Source: Actinacidiphila alni (GTDB lineage Bacteria > Actinomycetota > Actinomycetes > Streptomycetales > Streptomycetaceae). From it: a stretch of 64,000 bases of DNA. Shown here piece after piece: positions 40,460 to 49,524 of the stretch (the first letter of the stretch is position 1; each line of letters starts with the position of its first letter). The notes beneath the pieces were generated by a model, which searched no databases, was not told where the DNA came from, and saw only the letters and a program-made list of their open reading frames with translations. The translations under genes and the position numbers were made by a program. The stretch spans positions 62,001-126,000 of the forward strand of contig NZ_FONG01000015.1 in assembly GCF_900112845.1 (NCBI RefSeq). Reading direction: 5' to 3'.

Positions 40460-41734
40460 ATGGGCGGGCACGAGCGGGTGGCGGCGCTGGCGGCCGGGCT
40501 GGCCGGGGAGCGGGTCGACCACCGTTTCAAGGGGCTGCCGCCGGACGCCGACGGGCTCACCGTCGGTGAGCTGGCCGCGCAGCGCCGCGGTCTGTTCGAC
40601 GGCGGCTTCACCACACCCGTCCTCGTGCTGTCCGAGGCGGCGCTCGGCCACAATCTCGACCTGCTGGAGCGGTACGCGCAAGAGCACGGCCTGTCCTTCG
40701 CGCCGCACGGCAAGACGTCCATGGCGCCGCAGCTCTTCGCCCGCCAACTGGAGCGCGGCGCCTGGGGGATCACCGTCGCCGTCCCCCACCAGGCGCGGGT
40801 CTGCCGGGAGTTCGGCGTCTCCCGGATCTTCCTCGCCAACGAGGTGGTCGACCCGGCCGCGCTGCGCTGGATCGGCGGGCAGCTCGACGCCGACCCCGAC
40901 CTGACCTTCGTCACGTACGTCGACTCCGTGCGCGGTGTCGAGTTGATGGATACGGCGCTGCGGGAGGCGGGGACGCGGCGGGCCCTGGACGTGGTGGTCG
41001 AACTCGCCGCGGGCGAGGGCGCGCGCACCGGGGCGCGGACGGAGGCGGACTGCGCGGCCGTCGCCGAGGCCGTCGCCGGCGCGCCGTCGCTGCGGCTGGT
41101 CGGCGTCGCCGGGTACGAGGGCGAGGTGCCGGACGCCGACCCCGGGCGGGTCGCGGCCTGGCTGCGGCGGCTGGTCGCGCTCGCGGCCGGACTGGACGCG
41201 GCGGGGCGGTTCGGCTCCGCCGAGGAGATCGTGATCAGCGCCGGTGGCTCCGCCTGGTTCGACGTGGTGGCCGAGGTCCTCGCGGAGGTGCCCGCGCTGT
41301 CCCGGCCGGTACGCAAGCTGCTGCGGTCCGGGGCGTACGTCACGCACGACGACGACCACTACCGGCGGATCACGCCCTTCAACCGGGTGCCGGAGGAGGG
41401 TTCCCTGGAGCCGGCGTTCCGGCTCTGGGCGCAGGTCGTGTCGCGGCCGTCGCCGACGCAGGCGTTCCTCAACGCCGGGAAGCGGGACGCCGCTTACGAT
41501 CTCGGGCTGCCGTCGGTCCGGGCCGTGCGCGGCGGTGACGCCGCCGGCCTCACGGTGACGGCCCTGTCCGACCAGCACACCTGGCTCTCCGTCCCGCCCG
41601 ACCACCCGCTGGCCGTCGGCGACTGGGTCGCCCTCGGCCTCTCCCACCCCTGCACGACCTTCGACAAATGGCCCCTGATCCCCGTCACCGCCCCGGACGC
41701 CACGGTCACCGACTACATCCGCACCTTCTTCTGA
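40460..41734 (+). CDS. PLP-dependent amino acid deaminase / D-threonine aldolase-like
   Basis: 424 residues, ATG 40460 after GGGAGG. A fold-type III (alanine racemase-like) barrel with the PLP lysine Lys85 in SFAPHGKTSMAP, and the C-terminal D-Ser dehydratase-like domain carrying the metal-site pattern (LSDQHTWLSV, LSHPCTTFDKW with His and Cys). This subgroup includes D-serine dehydratase and D-threonine aldolase and is often named amino acid deaminase. It probably releases ammonia and a 2-oxo acid from a D-amino acid, with an enamine intermediate handled by the nearby RidA. The next gene, D-aminoacylase, would supply its substrate. Confidence 0.88.
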   Translation: MGGHERVAALAAGLAGERVDHRFKGLPPDADGLTVGELAAQRRGLFDGGFTTPVLVLSEAALGHNLDLLERYAQEHGLSFAPHGKTSMAPQLFARQLERGAWGITVAVPHQARVCREFGVSRIFLANEVVDPAALRWIGGQLDADPDLTFVTYVDSVRGVELMDTALREAGTRRALDVVVELAAGEGARTGARTEADCAAVAEAVAGAPSLRLVGVAGYEGEVPDADPGRVAAWLRRLVALAAGLDAAGRFGSAEEIVISAGGSAWFDVVAEVLAEVPALSRPVRKLLRSGAYVTHDDDHYRRITPFNRVPEEGSLEPAFRLWAQVVSRPSPTQAFLNAGKRDAAYDLGLPSVRAVRGGDAAGLTVTALSDQHTWLSVPPDHPLAVGDWVALGLSHPCTTFDKWPLIPVTAPDATVTDYIRTFF

Positions 41735-41782
41735 CCCCACCCACCCGCACCCCCGAGCCGTACCACCCCCGAAAGGCCCGTC

Positions 41783-43345
41783 GTGGATCTTCTGTTTCGT
41801 TCGGTTCGCGTGTGCGACGGCGGTGGGGGGCCGTCGTTCGTGGCCGATGTGGGGGTGGACGGGGGGCGGATCGTCGGGGTCGGGCGCGGGCGGGGGGCGC
41901 GGCGGGTCGTGGACGGGGACGGGCTGGTGCTCGCGCCCGGCTTCATCGACATGCACGCGCACAGCGACCTGGCCCTGCTCAGGGATCCGTCGCACGAGGC
42001 CAAGGCCGCCCAGGGCGTGACCCTGGAGGTGCTGGGCCAGGACGGCCTGTCGTACGCGCCGGCCGACGACCGGACCCTGTCCGAGATCAGGACCCAGATC
42101 GCCGGCTGGAACGGCGACGGCTCGGACATCGCCTTCGACTGGCGCACCGTCGGCGAGTATCTGGACCGCCTCGACCGCGGCATCGCGGTGAACGCCGCTT
42201 ACCTCGTCCCGCAGGGCACCGTACGGATGCTCGCCCTCGGCTGGGAGGACCGTCCCGCCACGGACAAGGAGCTGGCGCGGATGAAGGAGCTGGTGGCGCG
42301 GGGCCTGGAGGAGGGCGCCGTCGGCCTGTCGTCGGGGCTGACGTACACCCCCGGGATGTACGCCTCGGACGCCGAACTGACCGAGCTGTGCCGGGTGGTG
42401 GCCGGCTACGACGGCTACTACTGCCCGCACCACCGCTCGTACGGCGCGGGCGCCCTGCGCGCGTACGAGGAGATGCTGACCCTCACCGAACGGGCGGGCT
42501 GCGCCCTGCACTTGGCGCACGCCACGATGAACTTCCCCGAGAACGAGGGCCGCGCCCCGCAGTTGCTCGCCCTGCTGGACGCCGCGCTCGCCCGGGGCGC
42601 CGACGTCACCCTCGACAGCTATCCGTATCTGCCCGGCTCCACCACCCTGGTGGCGATGCTGCCGAGCTGGGCGGCCGTCGGCGGCCCGGACGCCACCCTC
42701 GCGCGGCTGCGCGACGACGCCACCGCGGCCCGCATCCGGCACGCGATGGAGGTCGAGGGCGCGGACGGCAGTCACGGCGTCCCCGTCGACTGGTCGGCGA
42801 TCGAGATCGCGGGCGTCGGCGACCGCTCGCTGGCCGCCCATGTGGGCCGCCGCGTACCGGACTTCGCGACCGCCCGCGACCTGCTGATCCGGGACCGGCT
42901 GGCCACCACGATCCTCCAGCACGTCGGCCACGAGGAGAACGTACGGGCCATCATGCGGCACCCCGTGCACACCGGCGGCTCCGACGGCATCCTGCACGGC
43001 GACAAGCCGCACCCGCGCGCGTACGGCACCTTCCCCGAGTATCTCGGGCGCTACGTACGGGAGTTGGGCGTGCTCACCCTGGAGGAGTGCGTCGCGCACC
43101 TGACCGGGCGGCCCGCGGCCCGGCTGCGGCTGCCCGACCGCGGCCTGATCCGCGAGGGGTACCGCGCCGACCTCGTCCTCTTCGACCCCGCCACCGTCGC
43201 CTCCGGCGCCACGTACGACCGCCCGCGCGTCCTGCCGACCGGCATCCCGCACGTCCTGATCGACGGCCGCTTCGTCATCGAGGACGGCCGCCGGACGGAC
43301 GCCCTGGCGGGTCGTTCGGTACGGCGGACCCCCCGTCGGGGGTGA
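41783..43345 (+). CDS. N-acyl-D-amino-acid deacylase (D-aminoacylase)
   Basis: 520 residues, GTG 41783. Amidohydrolase-superfamily metal enzyme that frees D-amino acids from N-acyl derivatives. Metal motif HAH at 58/60 (GFIDMHAHSDLAL), YYCPHHRSYG, LHLAHATM, and the late Asp in HTGGSDGILHGDKPHPRAYGTFPEYLG. In classical D-aminoacylases a bridging Cys lies in a GNCGxSxAP segment; here that place reads VLGQDGLSYAP, so Asp replaces Cys. It follows the deaminase by 48 bp. The 3' end overlaps the convergent KAP NTPase gene by 71 bp. Confidence 0.92.
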   Translation: MDLLFRSVRVCDGGGGPSFVADVGVDGGRIVGVGRGRGARRVVDGDGLVLAPGFIDMHAHSDLALLRDPSHEAKAAQGVTLEVLGQDGLSYAPADDRTLSEIRTQIAGWNGDGSDIAFDWRTVGEYLDRLDRGIAVNAAYLVPQGTVRMLALGWEDRPATDKELARMKELVARGLEEGAVGLSSGLTYTPGMYASDAELTELCRVVAGYDGYYCPHHRSYGAGALRAYEEMLTLTERAGCALHLAHATMNFPENEGRAPQLLALLDAALARGADVTLDSYPYLPGSTTLVAMLPSWAAVGGPDATLARLRDDATAARIRHAMEVEGADGSHGVPVDWSAIEIAGVGDRSLAAHVGRRVPDFATARDLLIRDRLATTILQHVGHEENVRAIMRHPVHTGGSDGILHGDKPHPRAYGTFPEYLGRYVRELGVLTLEECVAHLTGRPAARLRLPDRGLIREGYRADLVLFDPATVASGATYDRPRVLPTGIPHVLIDGRFVIEDGRRTDALAGRSVRRTPRRG

Positions 43346-45299
43346 GCGATTCCCTGGCCGCGGTGAGCACGGTGTCCAGCTCGTCGGTGAGCACCGCCGT
43401 CAGCTCGCGGGCGGCCGCCCGTTCGGCAGGCGTGATGCGCGGCGAGTAGAAGATCACCGGGCCCACGTACCCACGGACCCGCTGCGTGCGGACGAGGTCG
43501 AACCCGTTCGCGCGGCCCTCGGCGAAGTCGACCCGGCAGATCAGCAGCGCGAGATCGCCGCCGTCCGCCAGTTCGGCGAGCCTCTCCGGCGAGTTCGCCC
43601 GCACCACGTCGTCGCCGTCCGCCGTCAGCGACCTGACCAGCCTGTTCCCGCCGGTACGCGGGAATCCCGCCACCACGACCCGAGGTCGCGGCCTCGTCGG
43701 CGTCCGGGCCGGGGACTGCTCCGGTTCACTCTGCGTGTACCAGGCCGGCGGCGAGTCATCGATGACGAACTCGTCCTCGTCCTCGTCCAGCGCCGGACTC
43801 ACCGACCGCTGCGGGTATCCGTACCCCGAATGGGCCGGATACGTCGGTGCCGGTCGCAGACTGACTCCCGTGTCGCCGTAGTCCACCGAGTCCACCGGCG
43901 GCTCGACCGGATTCCCCACGAGTGGCGCCGCCTCGTCCTCCGCCGCGCCCTCGCGCAACCGCCGCCGCACGACGGCGGACTCCGGTAGCGCCACCAACTC
44001 GTCGACCAGCGAGACGAAAGCCGGGTCGTTCGCCAACGCCGGGAAGCCGACCGGGAGCCGGGTCTCCAGGTCGGCGAGGGCGCTGCCGTGGTCGGGGTAG
44101 CCGGTGAGCGGCGGCAGGAAGTGGGTGCTCAGGAAGTCGGCGACGGTGGCGCGGTCGGTCTCGGCGAGCGGGGCGGACGACCAGAGCCGGGACCGGACAT
44201 GACGGTACGTCAGGAACTCCCGGACCACGTCCCCGTCGTCCCCAGGCCCCGCCGGCACCGTCATCATGCGGTGGAAGTCCGGATAGAGGTACTGGAGCAG
44301 CAGGGTGCGGATGACCACGCCCGGACTGAGGCCCGCCCAGACGGGGTTGAGGCTGGCCTCCAGCAGCAGCCCATTGAGCAGGCGCTTGACGCGGCGCGGA
44401 TTGCGGGCGGCGCGGTAGGCGAGGAGTTCGGTGAGCGGGCCGTCCAGCAGGTGCTCGATGCCCGCCAGCCGGGCGCAGGAGCGGACGTACGCCTGGATCT
44501 CCTGGGCGCTGGGGGCCGGGATGCGGTAGCTGGTCTGGAAGATCTTCTCCACGAAGGCGGCGCCCGCCGGTGAGAGGTCGGGCAGCAGGCCGCCGGGGCC
44601 GATCGCGGAGCGGTCGCAGCCGATGACGAAGGCGAGCCCGGGGACGTCGAGGTAGACCTTCACGGCCTCGCAGACGGCGAGGAAGGTCTGCTCCGAGCAG
44701 CGGTCGAGGTCGTCGATGAAGACGACGAGCAGCCGGCCGGGCGCGCCGTCGGGCGTGGCCGTCCACTCCCCCACGAGGTCGCGCAGCGCGTCCCGCATGC
44801 CGTTGCGGGCGCCGGCGTCGACCGACAGCCGTTTCCACAGCTCGTCGACCATGCCCGCGACGCCGAGCGGCCCGGCGGCCACGACGGTGAGCGCCCGCAG
44901 CAGGCCGACCAGCGCGCCGCCCTCGCGCAGCCGGCGTACCGCGCGGCGCAGGATGCTGGGGTCCACCTGGGCGAGCACCGATTTGATCAGCCCTTCGAGG
45001 GCGTCGGCGCCGGTGGAGGTCCAGGCGTTGTACCAGACGGTGCGGACCTCGGGGAAACGCCGCAGCCGTACGTCGACCAGCCGCATCAGGCTGCTCTTGC
45101 CCATCCCCCATCCGGCGTCCACGGCGAGGGTGAAAGGCGTCGCGTCCCTGGAGGCGACCAGCAGCCCGGTGAGCTGTCCGGCCGCCCGGTTGGCGCCGAG
45201 CAGGTCGTACGTCTCGTCGGCCACCGGTTCGTCGTTGAGCAGCGCGAACGGCTGTAACGCGGGCTGCGGGGACGGCGGCGGGACGGACGCGGGAGGCAC
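43275..45299 (-). CDS. KAP-family P-loop NTPase with C-terminal receiver-like domain
   Basis: 674 residues, ATG 45299. The KAP NTPase spans ~25-440: Walker A AGWGMGKSS at 62-70, YNAWTSTGADALEGL, Walker B FIDDLDRC at 194-201, IGCDRSAI, RNPRRVKRLLNGLLLEAS. After an acidic linker (DEDEDEFVIDDSPP) the last ~125 residues read as a beta-alpha repeat Rossmannoid fold: RPRVVVAGFP, DLALLICRVDF, GPVIFYSPRITPAERAAARELTAVLTDELDTVL, like a response-regulator receiver or TIR-type module. KAP NTPases are often membrane-linked and some mediate phage exclusion. It is single, overlaps the D-aminoacylase gene at its 3' end and is divergent from the aminotransferase by 91 bp. Function unknown. Confidence 0.88.
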   Translation of the reverse strand: MPPASVPPPSPQPALQPFALLNDEPVADETYDLLGANRAAGQLTGLLVASRDATPFTLAVDAGWGMGKSSLMRLVDVRLRRFPEVRTVWYNAWTSTGADALEGLIKSVLAQVDPSILRRAVRRLREGGALVGLLRALTVVAAGPLGVAGMVDELWKRLSVDAGARNGMRDALRDLVGEWTATPDGAPGRLLVVFIDDLDRCSEQTFLAVCEAVKVYLDVPGLAFVIGCDRSAIGPGGLLPDLSPAGAAFVEKIFQTSYRIPAPSAQEIQAYVRSCARLAGIEHLLDGPLTELLAYRAARNPRRVKRLLNGLLLEASLNPVWAGLSPGVVIRTLLLQYLYPDFHRMMTVPAGPGDDGDVVREFLTYRHVRSRLWSSAPLAETDRATVADFLSTHFLPPLTGYPDHGSALADLETRLPVGFPALANDPAFVSLVDELVALPESAVVRRRLREGAAEDEAAPLVGNPVEPPVDSVDYGDTGVSLRPAPTYPAHSGYGYPQRSVSPALDEDEDEFVIDDSPPAWYTQSEPEQSPARTPTRPRPRVVVAGFPRTGGNRLVRSLTADGDDVVRANSPERLAELADGGDLALLICRVDFAEGRANGFDLVRTQRVRGYVGPVIFYSPRITPAERAAARELTAVLTDELDTVLTAARESLTPDGGSAVPNDPPGRPSGGRPR

Positions 45300-45390
45300 C
45301 GGTCAAGTCTGGCAGCCGTACGCCGTCCGCCGCCGGTACGTGGTGAAAAACACCGAGCGGTGCGCGTGACGTGGCCGTAAGGTGACCGAC

Positions 45391-46605
45391 ATGCAGGTGA
45401 TCCAGTCCACGAAGCTCGCCAACGTCTGCTACGACATCCGGGGCCCGGTCCTCGAAGAGGCCATGCGGCTGCAGGCGGCGGGTCACCGCATCCTGGAGCT
45501 GAACACCGGCAATCCGGCGCCGTTCGGATTCGAGTGCCCGCCGGAGATCCTGGAGGACATGCTCAGGTCGCTGGGGACGGCGCACGGGTATGTGAACTCC
45601 AAGGGCATCCTGCCGGCCCGGCGCGCGGTGATGCAGTACTACCAGACCAAGGGCATCGACCTGGATGTCGAGGACATCTACCTCGGCAACGGGGTGTCCG
45701 AGCTGATCCAGATGTCGATGCAGGCGCTGCTCGACGACGGCGACGAGGTGCTGGTGCCCGCGCCGGACTATCCGCTGTGGACGGCGTCGGTCTCGCTGTC
45801 CGGCGGCACGGCCGTGCACTACCGCTGCGACGAGCAGGCGGACTGGCAGCCGGACCTCGCCGACATCGAGCGCAAGGTCACCGACCGCACCAAAGCGATC
45901 GTGATCATCAACCCGAACAATCCGACCGGCGCCGTCTACGACGACGAGATGCTGCGGGGCCTGGCCGACATCGCCCGCCGGCACCGGCTGATCGTCTGCG
46001 CCGACGAGATCTACGACAAGATCCTGTACGACGACGCGACGCACACCCCCTTCGCCGCCCTCGCGCCCGACCTGCTGACGCTGACCTTCAACGGCCTGTC
46101 GAAGGCGTACCGCGTGGCGGGCTACCGCAGCGGCTGGCTCGCGGTGTGCGGTCCGAAGGCGCACGCGACCAGCTACATCGAGGGTCTGACGATCCTGGCG
46201 AACATGCGGCTGTGCGCGAATGTGCCCGCCCAGCACGCGATCGCCACCGCCCTCGGCGGCCGGCAGTCCATCAAGGACCTGGTGCTGCCCGGCGGCCGGC
46301 TGACCGAACAGCGCGACGCGGCGTACGAGGCCCTGACGGCGATCCCCGGCGTCACCTGCGTGAAGCCCAAGGGCGCCCTCTACGCCTTCCCGCGGCTCGA
46401 CCCGAAGGTCTACCGGATCAAGGACGACGAGCAGATGGTGCTCGACCTGCTGCGCGCCGAGCGCATCCTGGTCGTGCAGGGCACCGGCTTCAACTGGCCG
46501 GAGCCGGACCACTTCCGGCTGGTCACCCTGCCGTCCAAGGAGGACCTGACGGACGCGGTCACCCGGATCGGCAGCTTCCTGGACGGCTACAGCCAGGTGC
46601 CGTGA
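45391..46605 (+). CDS. PLP aminotransferase class I/II, AlaA-like
   Basis: 404 residues from ATG 45391, with AAGGTGA at ~8 nt; GTG 45382 in frame is an alternative. Fold-type I aminotransferase: NPNNPTGAVY, cofactor Asp/Tyr in CADEIYDKILYD, PLP Schiff-base Lys238 in TFNGLSKAYRVAGYRSGW, and the C-terminal substrate Arg in PDHFRLVTLPS. Closest to the glutamate-pyruvate (alanine) aminotransferases of the AlaA type, transferring amino groups between alanine, pyruvate and 2-oxoglutarate. Monocistronic with a strong terminator. Confidence 0.92.
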   Translation: MQVIQSTKLANVCYDIRGPVLEEAMRLQAAGHRILELNTGNPAPFGFECPPEILEDMLRSLGTAHGYVNSKGILPARRAVMQYYQTKGIDLDVEDIYLGNGVSELIQMSMQALLDDGDEVLVPAPDYPLWTASVSLSGGTAVHYRCDEQADWQPDLADIERKVTDRTKAIVIINPNNPTGAVYDDEMLRGLADIARRHRLIVCADEIYDKILYDDATHTPFAALAPDLLTLTFNGLSKAYRVAGYRSGWLAVCGPKAHATSYIEGLTILANMRLCANVPAQHAIATALGGRQSIKDLVLPGGRLTEQRDAAYEALTAIPGVTCVKPKGALYAFPRLDPKVYRIKDDEQMVLDLLRAERILVVQGTGFNWPEPDHFRLVTLPSKEDLTDAVTRIGSFLDGYSQVP

Positions 46606-46625
46606 TCCCCGGCACCTCTGTGCGT

Positions 46626-46666
46626 ACGCCGACGGCGCCCCGCTTCGTGCGGGGCGCCGTCGGCGT
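46626..46666. terminator. 18-bp bidirectional hairpin terminator
   Basis: ACGCCGACGGCGCCCCGC (46626-46643) and its exact complement (46649-46666) with a 5-nt loop, placed between convergent aminotransferase and pckG genes. Confidence 0.8.
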
Positions 46667-46686
46667 GTGCGGCAGGCGGTGCCTGG

Positions 46687-48498
46687 TCAGCCGAGGCGGC
46701 CGACCAGGGCGTCGTACTCCGCCCACAGCTCCGGCGGGGTGTGGGTGCCGAAGGTCTCCAGGTGGGCCGGGATGAGCGCGGCCTCCTCCTTCCAGACCTC
46801 GCGGTCGACGGAGAGCAGCAGGTCCAGGTCGGCCTGCGGGAGGTCGAGGCCCGCGGTGTCCAGGGCGCCGGGCGCCGGGAGGATGCCGATCGGGGTCTCC
46901 ACGCCCTCCGCCTCGCCGTTGAGGCGCTCCACGATCCACTTCAGGACGCGGCTGTTCTCGCCGAAGCCCGGCCACACGAAGCGCCCGGCGGCGTCCTTGC
47001 GGAACCAGTTGACGTAGTAGATCTTCGGCAGCTTCGCGGCGTCGTGGTTCTTGCCCAGGCCCACCCAGTGGCCGAAGTAGTCGCCCATGTTGTAGCCGCA
47101 GAAGGGCAGCATCGCGAACGGGTCGCGGCGCAGTTCGCCGACCTTGCCCTCGGCGGCGGCGGTCTTCTCGCTGGCCACGTTGGCGCCGAGGAAGACACCG
47201 TGCTGCCAGTCGAAGGACTCGGTGACCAGGGGCACGGCCGAGGCGCGGCGGCCGCCGAAGAGGATCGCGGAGATCGGCACACCGCGCGGGTCCTCCCACT
47301 CGGGCGCGATGATCGGGCACTGGCTCGCGGGCACGGTGAAGCGGGCGTTGGGGTGGGCGGCCGGGGTGTCGCTGTCCGGCGTCCAGTCGTTGCCCTTCCA
47401 GTCCGTGAGGTGGGCCGGGGGCTGCTCGGTCATGCCCTCCCACCACACGTCGCCGTCGTCGGTGAGGGCGACATTGGTGAAGACGGAGTTGCCGTACATC
47501 GTCTTCATCGCGTTGGCGTTGGTGTGCTCGCCGGTGCCGGGCGCGACGCCGAAGAAGCCGGCCTCCGGGTTGATGGCGTAGAGCCGGCCGTCCTCGCCGA
47601 AGCGCATCCAGGCGATGTCGTCGCCGATGGTCTCCACCGTCCAGCCGGAGATCGTGGGCTCCAGCATCGCGAGGTTGGTCTTGCCGCAGGCGGACGGGAA
47701 CGCGGCCGCGACGTACTTCGACTCGCCGCGCGGCGGCGTCAGCTTCAGGATCAGCATGTGCTCGGCGAGCCAGCCCTCGTCGCGCGCCATGACCGAGGCG
47801 ATCCGCAGGGCGTAGCACTTCTTGCCGAGCAGCGCGTTGCCGCCGTAGCCGGAGCCGTACGACCAGATCTCGCGGCTCTCGGGGAAGTGCGAGATGTACT
47901 TGGTGCTGTTGCACGGCCACGGCACGTCGGCCTGGCCCTCGGCGAGCGGGGCGCCGACGGTGTGCACGGCCTTGACGAAGAAGCCGTCGTCACCCAGTTC
48001 GTCCAGCACGGCCTGGCCCATCCGGGTCATGGTGCGCATGGAGACCGCGACGTACGCCGAGTCGGTGATCTCGACGCCGATCGCGGACAGCGGGGAGCCG
48101 AGCGGGCCCATGCAGAAGGGCACCACGTACATCGTGCGGCCCTTCATCGAACCGCGGAAGACCCCGTTCTCGCCGGTGAAGATCTCCCGCATCTCGGCGG
48201 GGTCCTTCCAGTGGTTGGTCGGGCCGGCGTCCGCCTCGTCCTGCGAGCAGATGAAGGTCCGGTCCTCCACGCGGGCGACGTCCGTGGGGTCGGAGGCCGC
48301 GTAGTACGAGTTGGGGCGCAGGGTCGGGTCGAGTTTGGTGAAGGTGCCCTTGGCGACGAGCTCCTCGGCCAGGCGGTGGTACTCCGCCTCCGAGCCGTCG
48401 CACCACACGATCTCGTCGGGCTGGGTCAGCTCGGCGATGTCGCCGACCCAGTTGATCAGTTCCTGATGGCTGGTGGGAGCCGCAATACCGCGCGCCAC
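46687..48498 (-). CDS. pckG: Phosphoenolpyruvate carboxykinase (GTP)
   Basis: 603 residues from GTG 48498 (MARGIAAPTSHQELINW), with GGAG at 7 nt; the open frame to 48624 adds non-family sequence. Converts oxaloacetate and GTP to phosphoenolpyruvate, CO2 and GDP, the entry step of gluconeogenesis. Signatures: the P-loop FPSACGKTNL (267-276) with the hyper-reactive Cys271, GWTVETIGDDIAWM, DGRLYAINPEAGFFGVAPGTG, and NWFRKDAAGRFVWPGFGENSRVLKWI. All active-site motifs are intact. The 271-bp divergent region contains CAAGTGAGC twice, 21 bp apart (48670-48678, 48691-48699). Confidence 0.96.
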   Translation of the reverse strand: MARGIAAPTSHQELINWVGDIAELTQPDEIVWCDGSEAEYHRLAEELVAKGTFTKLDPTLRPNSYYAASDPTDVARVEDRTFICSQDEADAGPTNHWKDPAEMREIFTGENGVFRGSMKGRTMYVVPFCMGPLGSPLSAIGVEITDSAYVAVSMRTMTRMGQAVLDELGDDGFFVKAVHTVGAPLAEGQADVPWPCNSTKYISHFPESREIWSYGSGYGGNALLGKKCYALRIASVMARDEGWLAEHMLILKLTPPRGESKYVAAAFPSACGKTNLAMLEPTISGWTVETIGDDIAWMRFGEDGRLYAINPEAGFFGVAPGTGEHTNANAMKTMYGNSVFTNVALTDDGDVWWEGMTEQPPAHLTDWKGNDWTPDSDTPAAHPNARFTVPASQCPIIAPEWEDPRGVPISAILFGGRRASAVPLVTESFDWQHGVFLGANVASEKTAAAEGKVGELRRDPFAMLPFCGYNMGDYFGHWVGLGKNHDAAKLPKIYYVNWFRKDAAGRFVWPGFGENSRVLKWIVERLNGEAEGVETPIGILPAPGALDTAGLDLPQADLDLLLSVDREVWKEEAALIPAHLETFGTHTPPELWAEYDALVGRLG

Positions 48499-48735
48499 GA
48501 TCGCTCCGTCCCGCCGGGTCCGCACAGATCCGGCGTCACAAATTGAGGGTTTGGTTCTCGGCCCCTTGGGGGCTGCGGCCCGGACGCGTTCGTGGAGTGC
48601 GTGCTCATCCGGTGCCGACCGCACTCATATGAGTGTGTCCCTCATCAAATGATTCTGTCCAGGGCACCGCAAGTGAGCATCACCACTCCACAAGTGAGCG
48701 GCCCGCCGCCGATCCGGCCGTCTGGTATACGAACG

Positions 48736-48760
48736 GGTAACTTACGGAACCGTAGGTAAC
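48736..48760. promoter_or_regulatory. Nested repeat operator before the PAQR gene
   Basis: TACGG-AA-CCGTA (48743-48754) is an inverted repeat flanked by direct copies of GGTAAC (48736-48741, 48755-48760). It ends 9 bp before the ATG. The form resembles TetR-family operators; the regulator is unknown. Confidence 0.45.
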
Positions 48761-48769
48761 ATTGACGGC

Positions 48770-49477
48770 ATGGCCCCAGCCGAAGAAACTTCTGACGTGT
48801 CCCCACACGTCGAAGACCATGACCCCGCGAAGCTGCTGCAACCCCTGAAGCCCAAGCTCAGAGGGTGGTTGCACGCCGGAATGTTCCCCGCCGTGCTGAT
48901 TTCGGGAGTGGTGCTCACCGCCTTCGCGCAGAGCACCCGGGGGCGGATCGCCTGCGCCGTGTTCACGGTGACCGCGTGCGCGCTGTTCGGCGTGAGCGCG
49001 CTCTACCACCGGGGCAACTGGGGCCCGCGGGGCTCAGCGATTTTGCGACGACTTGACCATGCGAACATCTTCCTGATCATCGCCGGCACCTACACCCCGC
49101 TGGCGATACTGCTGCTGCCCGGCGGCACCTCGCAGATGCTGCTGTGGATCGTGTGGGCGGGCGCGCTGGCCGGCATCACCTTCCGGGTCTTCTGGGTCGG
49201 CGCCCCGCGCTGGCTCTACACCCCGTGCTACATCGCGCTCGGCTGGGTCGCCGTCTTCTTCCTGCCGGACTTCCTGCGGACGGGCGGCGTGGCCGTGATG
49301 GTCTGCGTGATCGTCGGCGGCCTGCTCTACAGCGGGGGCGCGGTGGTCTACGGCTTCAAGAAGCCGAATCCGTCGCCGCGGTGGTTCGGCTTCCACGAGG
49401 TGTTCCACTCCTTCACGCTGGCCGCGTTCATCGTCCACTACGTCGGGATCTCGCTGGTGGCGTACCAGCACGCGTAG
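48770..49477 (+). CDS. Hemolysin III / PAQR family membrane protein (TrhA-like)
   Basis: 235 residues, ATG 48770. Seven membrane helices after a ~30-residue cytoplasmic lead. The PAQR metal-site motifs are complete: SALYHRGNW, RRLDHANIFLIIAGTYTPL and the C-terminal HEVFHSFTLAAFIVHY, giving one Ser, one Asp and three His as in zinc-dependent PAQR hydrolases. Bacterial members affect membrane fatty-acid homeostasis. Divergent from pckG and followed by a classical terminator. Confidence 0.93.
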   Translation: MAPAEETSDVSPHVEDHDPAKLLQPLKPKLRGWLHAGMFPAVLISGVVLTAFAQSTRGRIACAVFTVTACALFGVSALYHRGNWGPRGSAILRRLDHANIFLIIAGTYTPLAILLLPGGTSQMLLWIVWAGALAGITFRVFWVGAPRWLYTPCYIALGWVAVFFLPDFLRTGGVAVMVCVIVGGLLYSGGAVVYGFKKPNPSPRWFGFHEVFHSFTLAAFIVHYVGISLVAYQHA

Positions 49478-49524
49478 GGCGCCGCGGCCCGCGCACAGGG
49501 TCCGCGGCCCGCACTCGTCGCCAC

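Noticed and set aside
40418..43252. Long minus-strand frame opposite the deaminase and D-aminoacylase
   Set aside because: Antisense noise: no motif, while both plus-strand genes have intact active sites.
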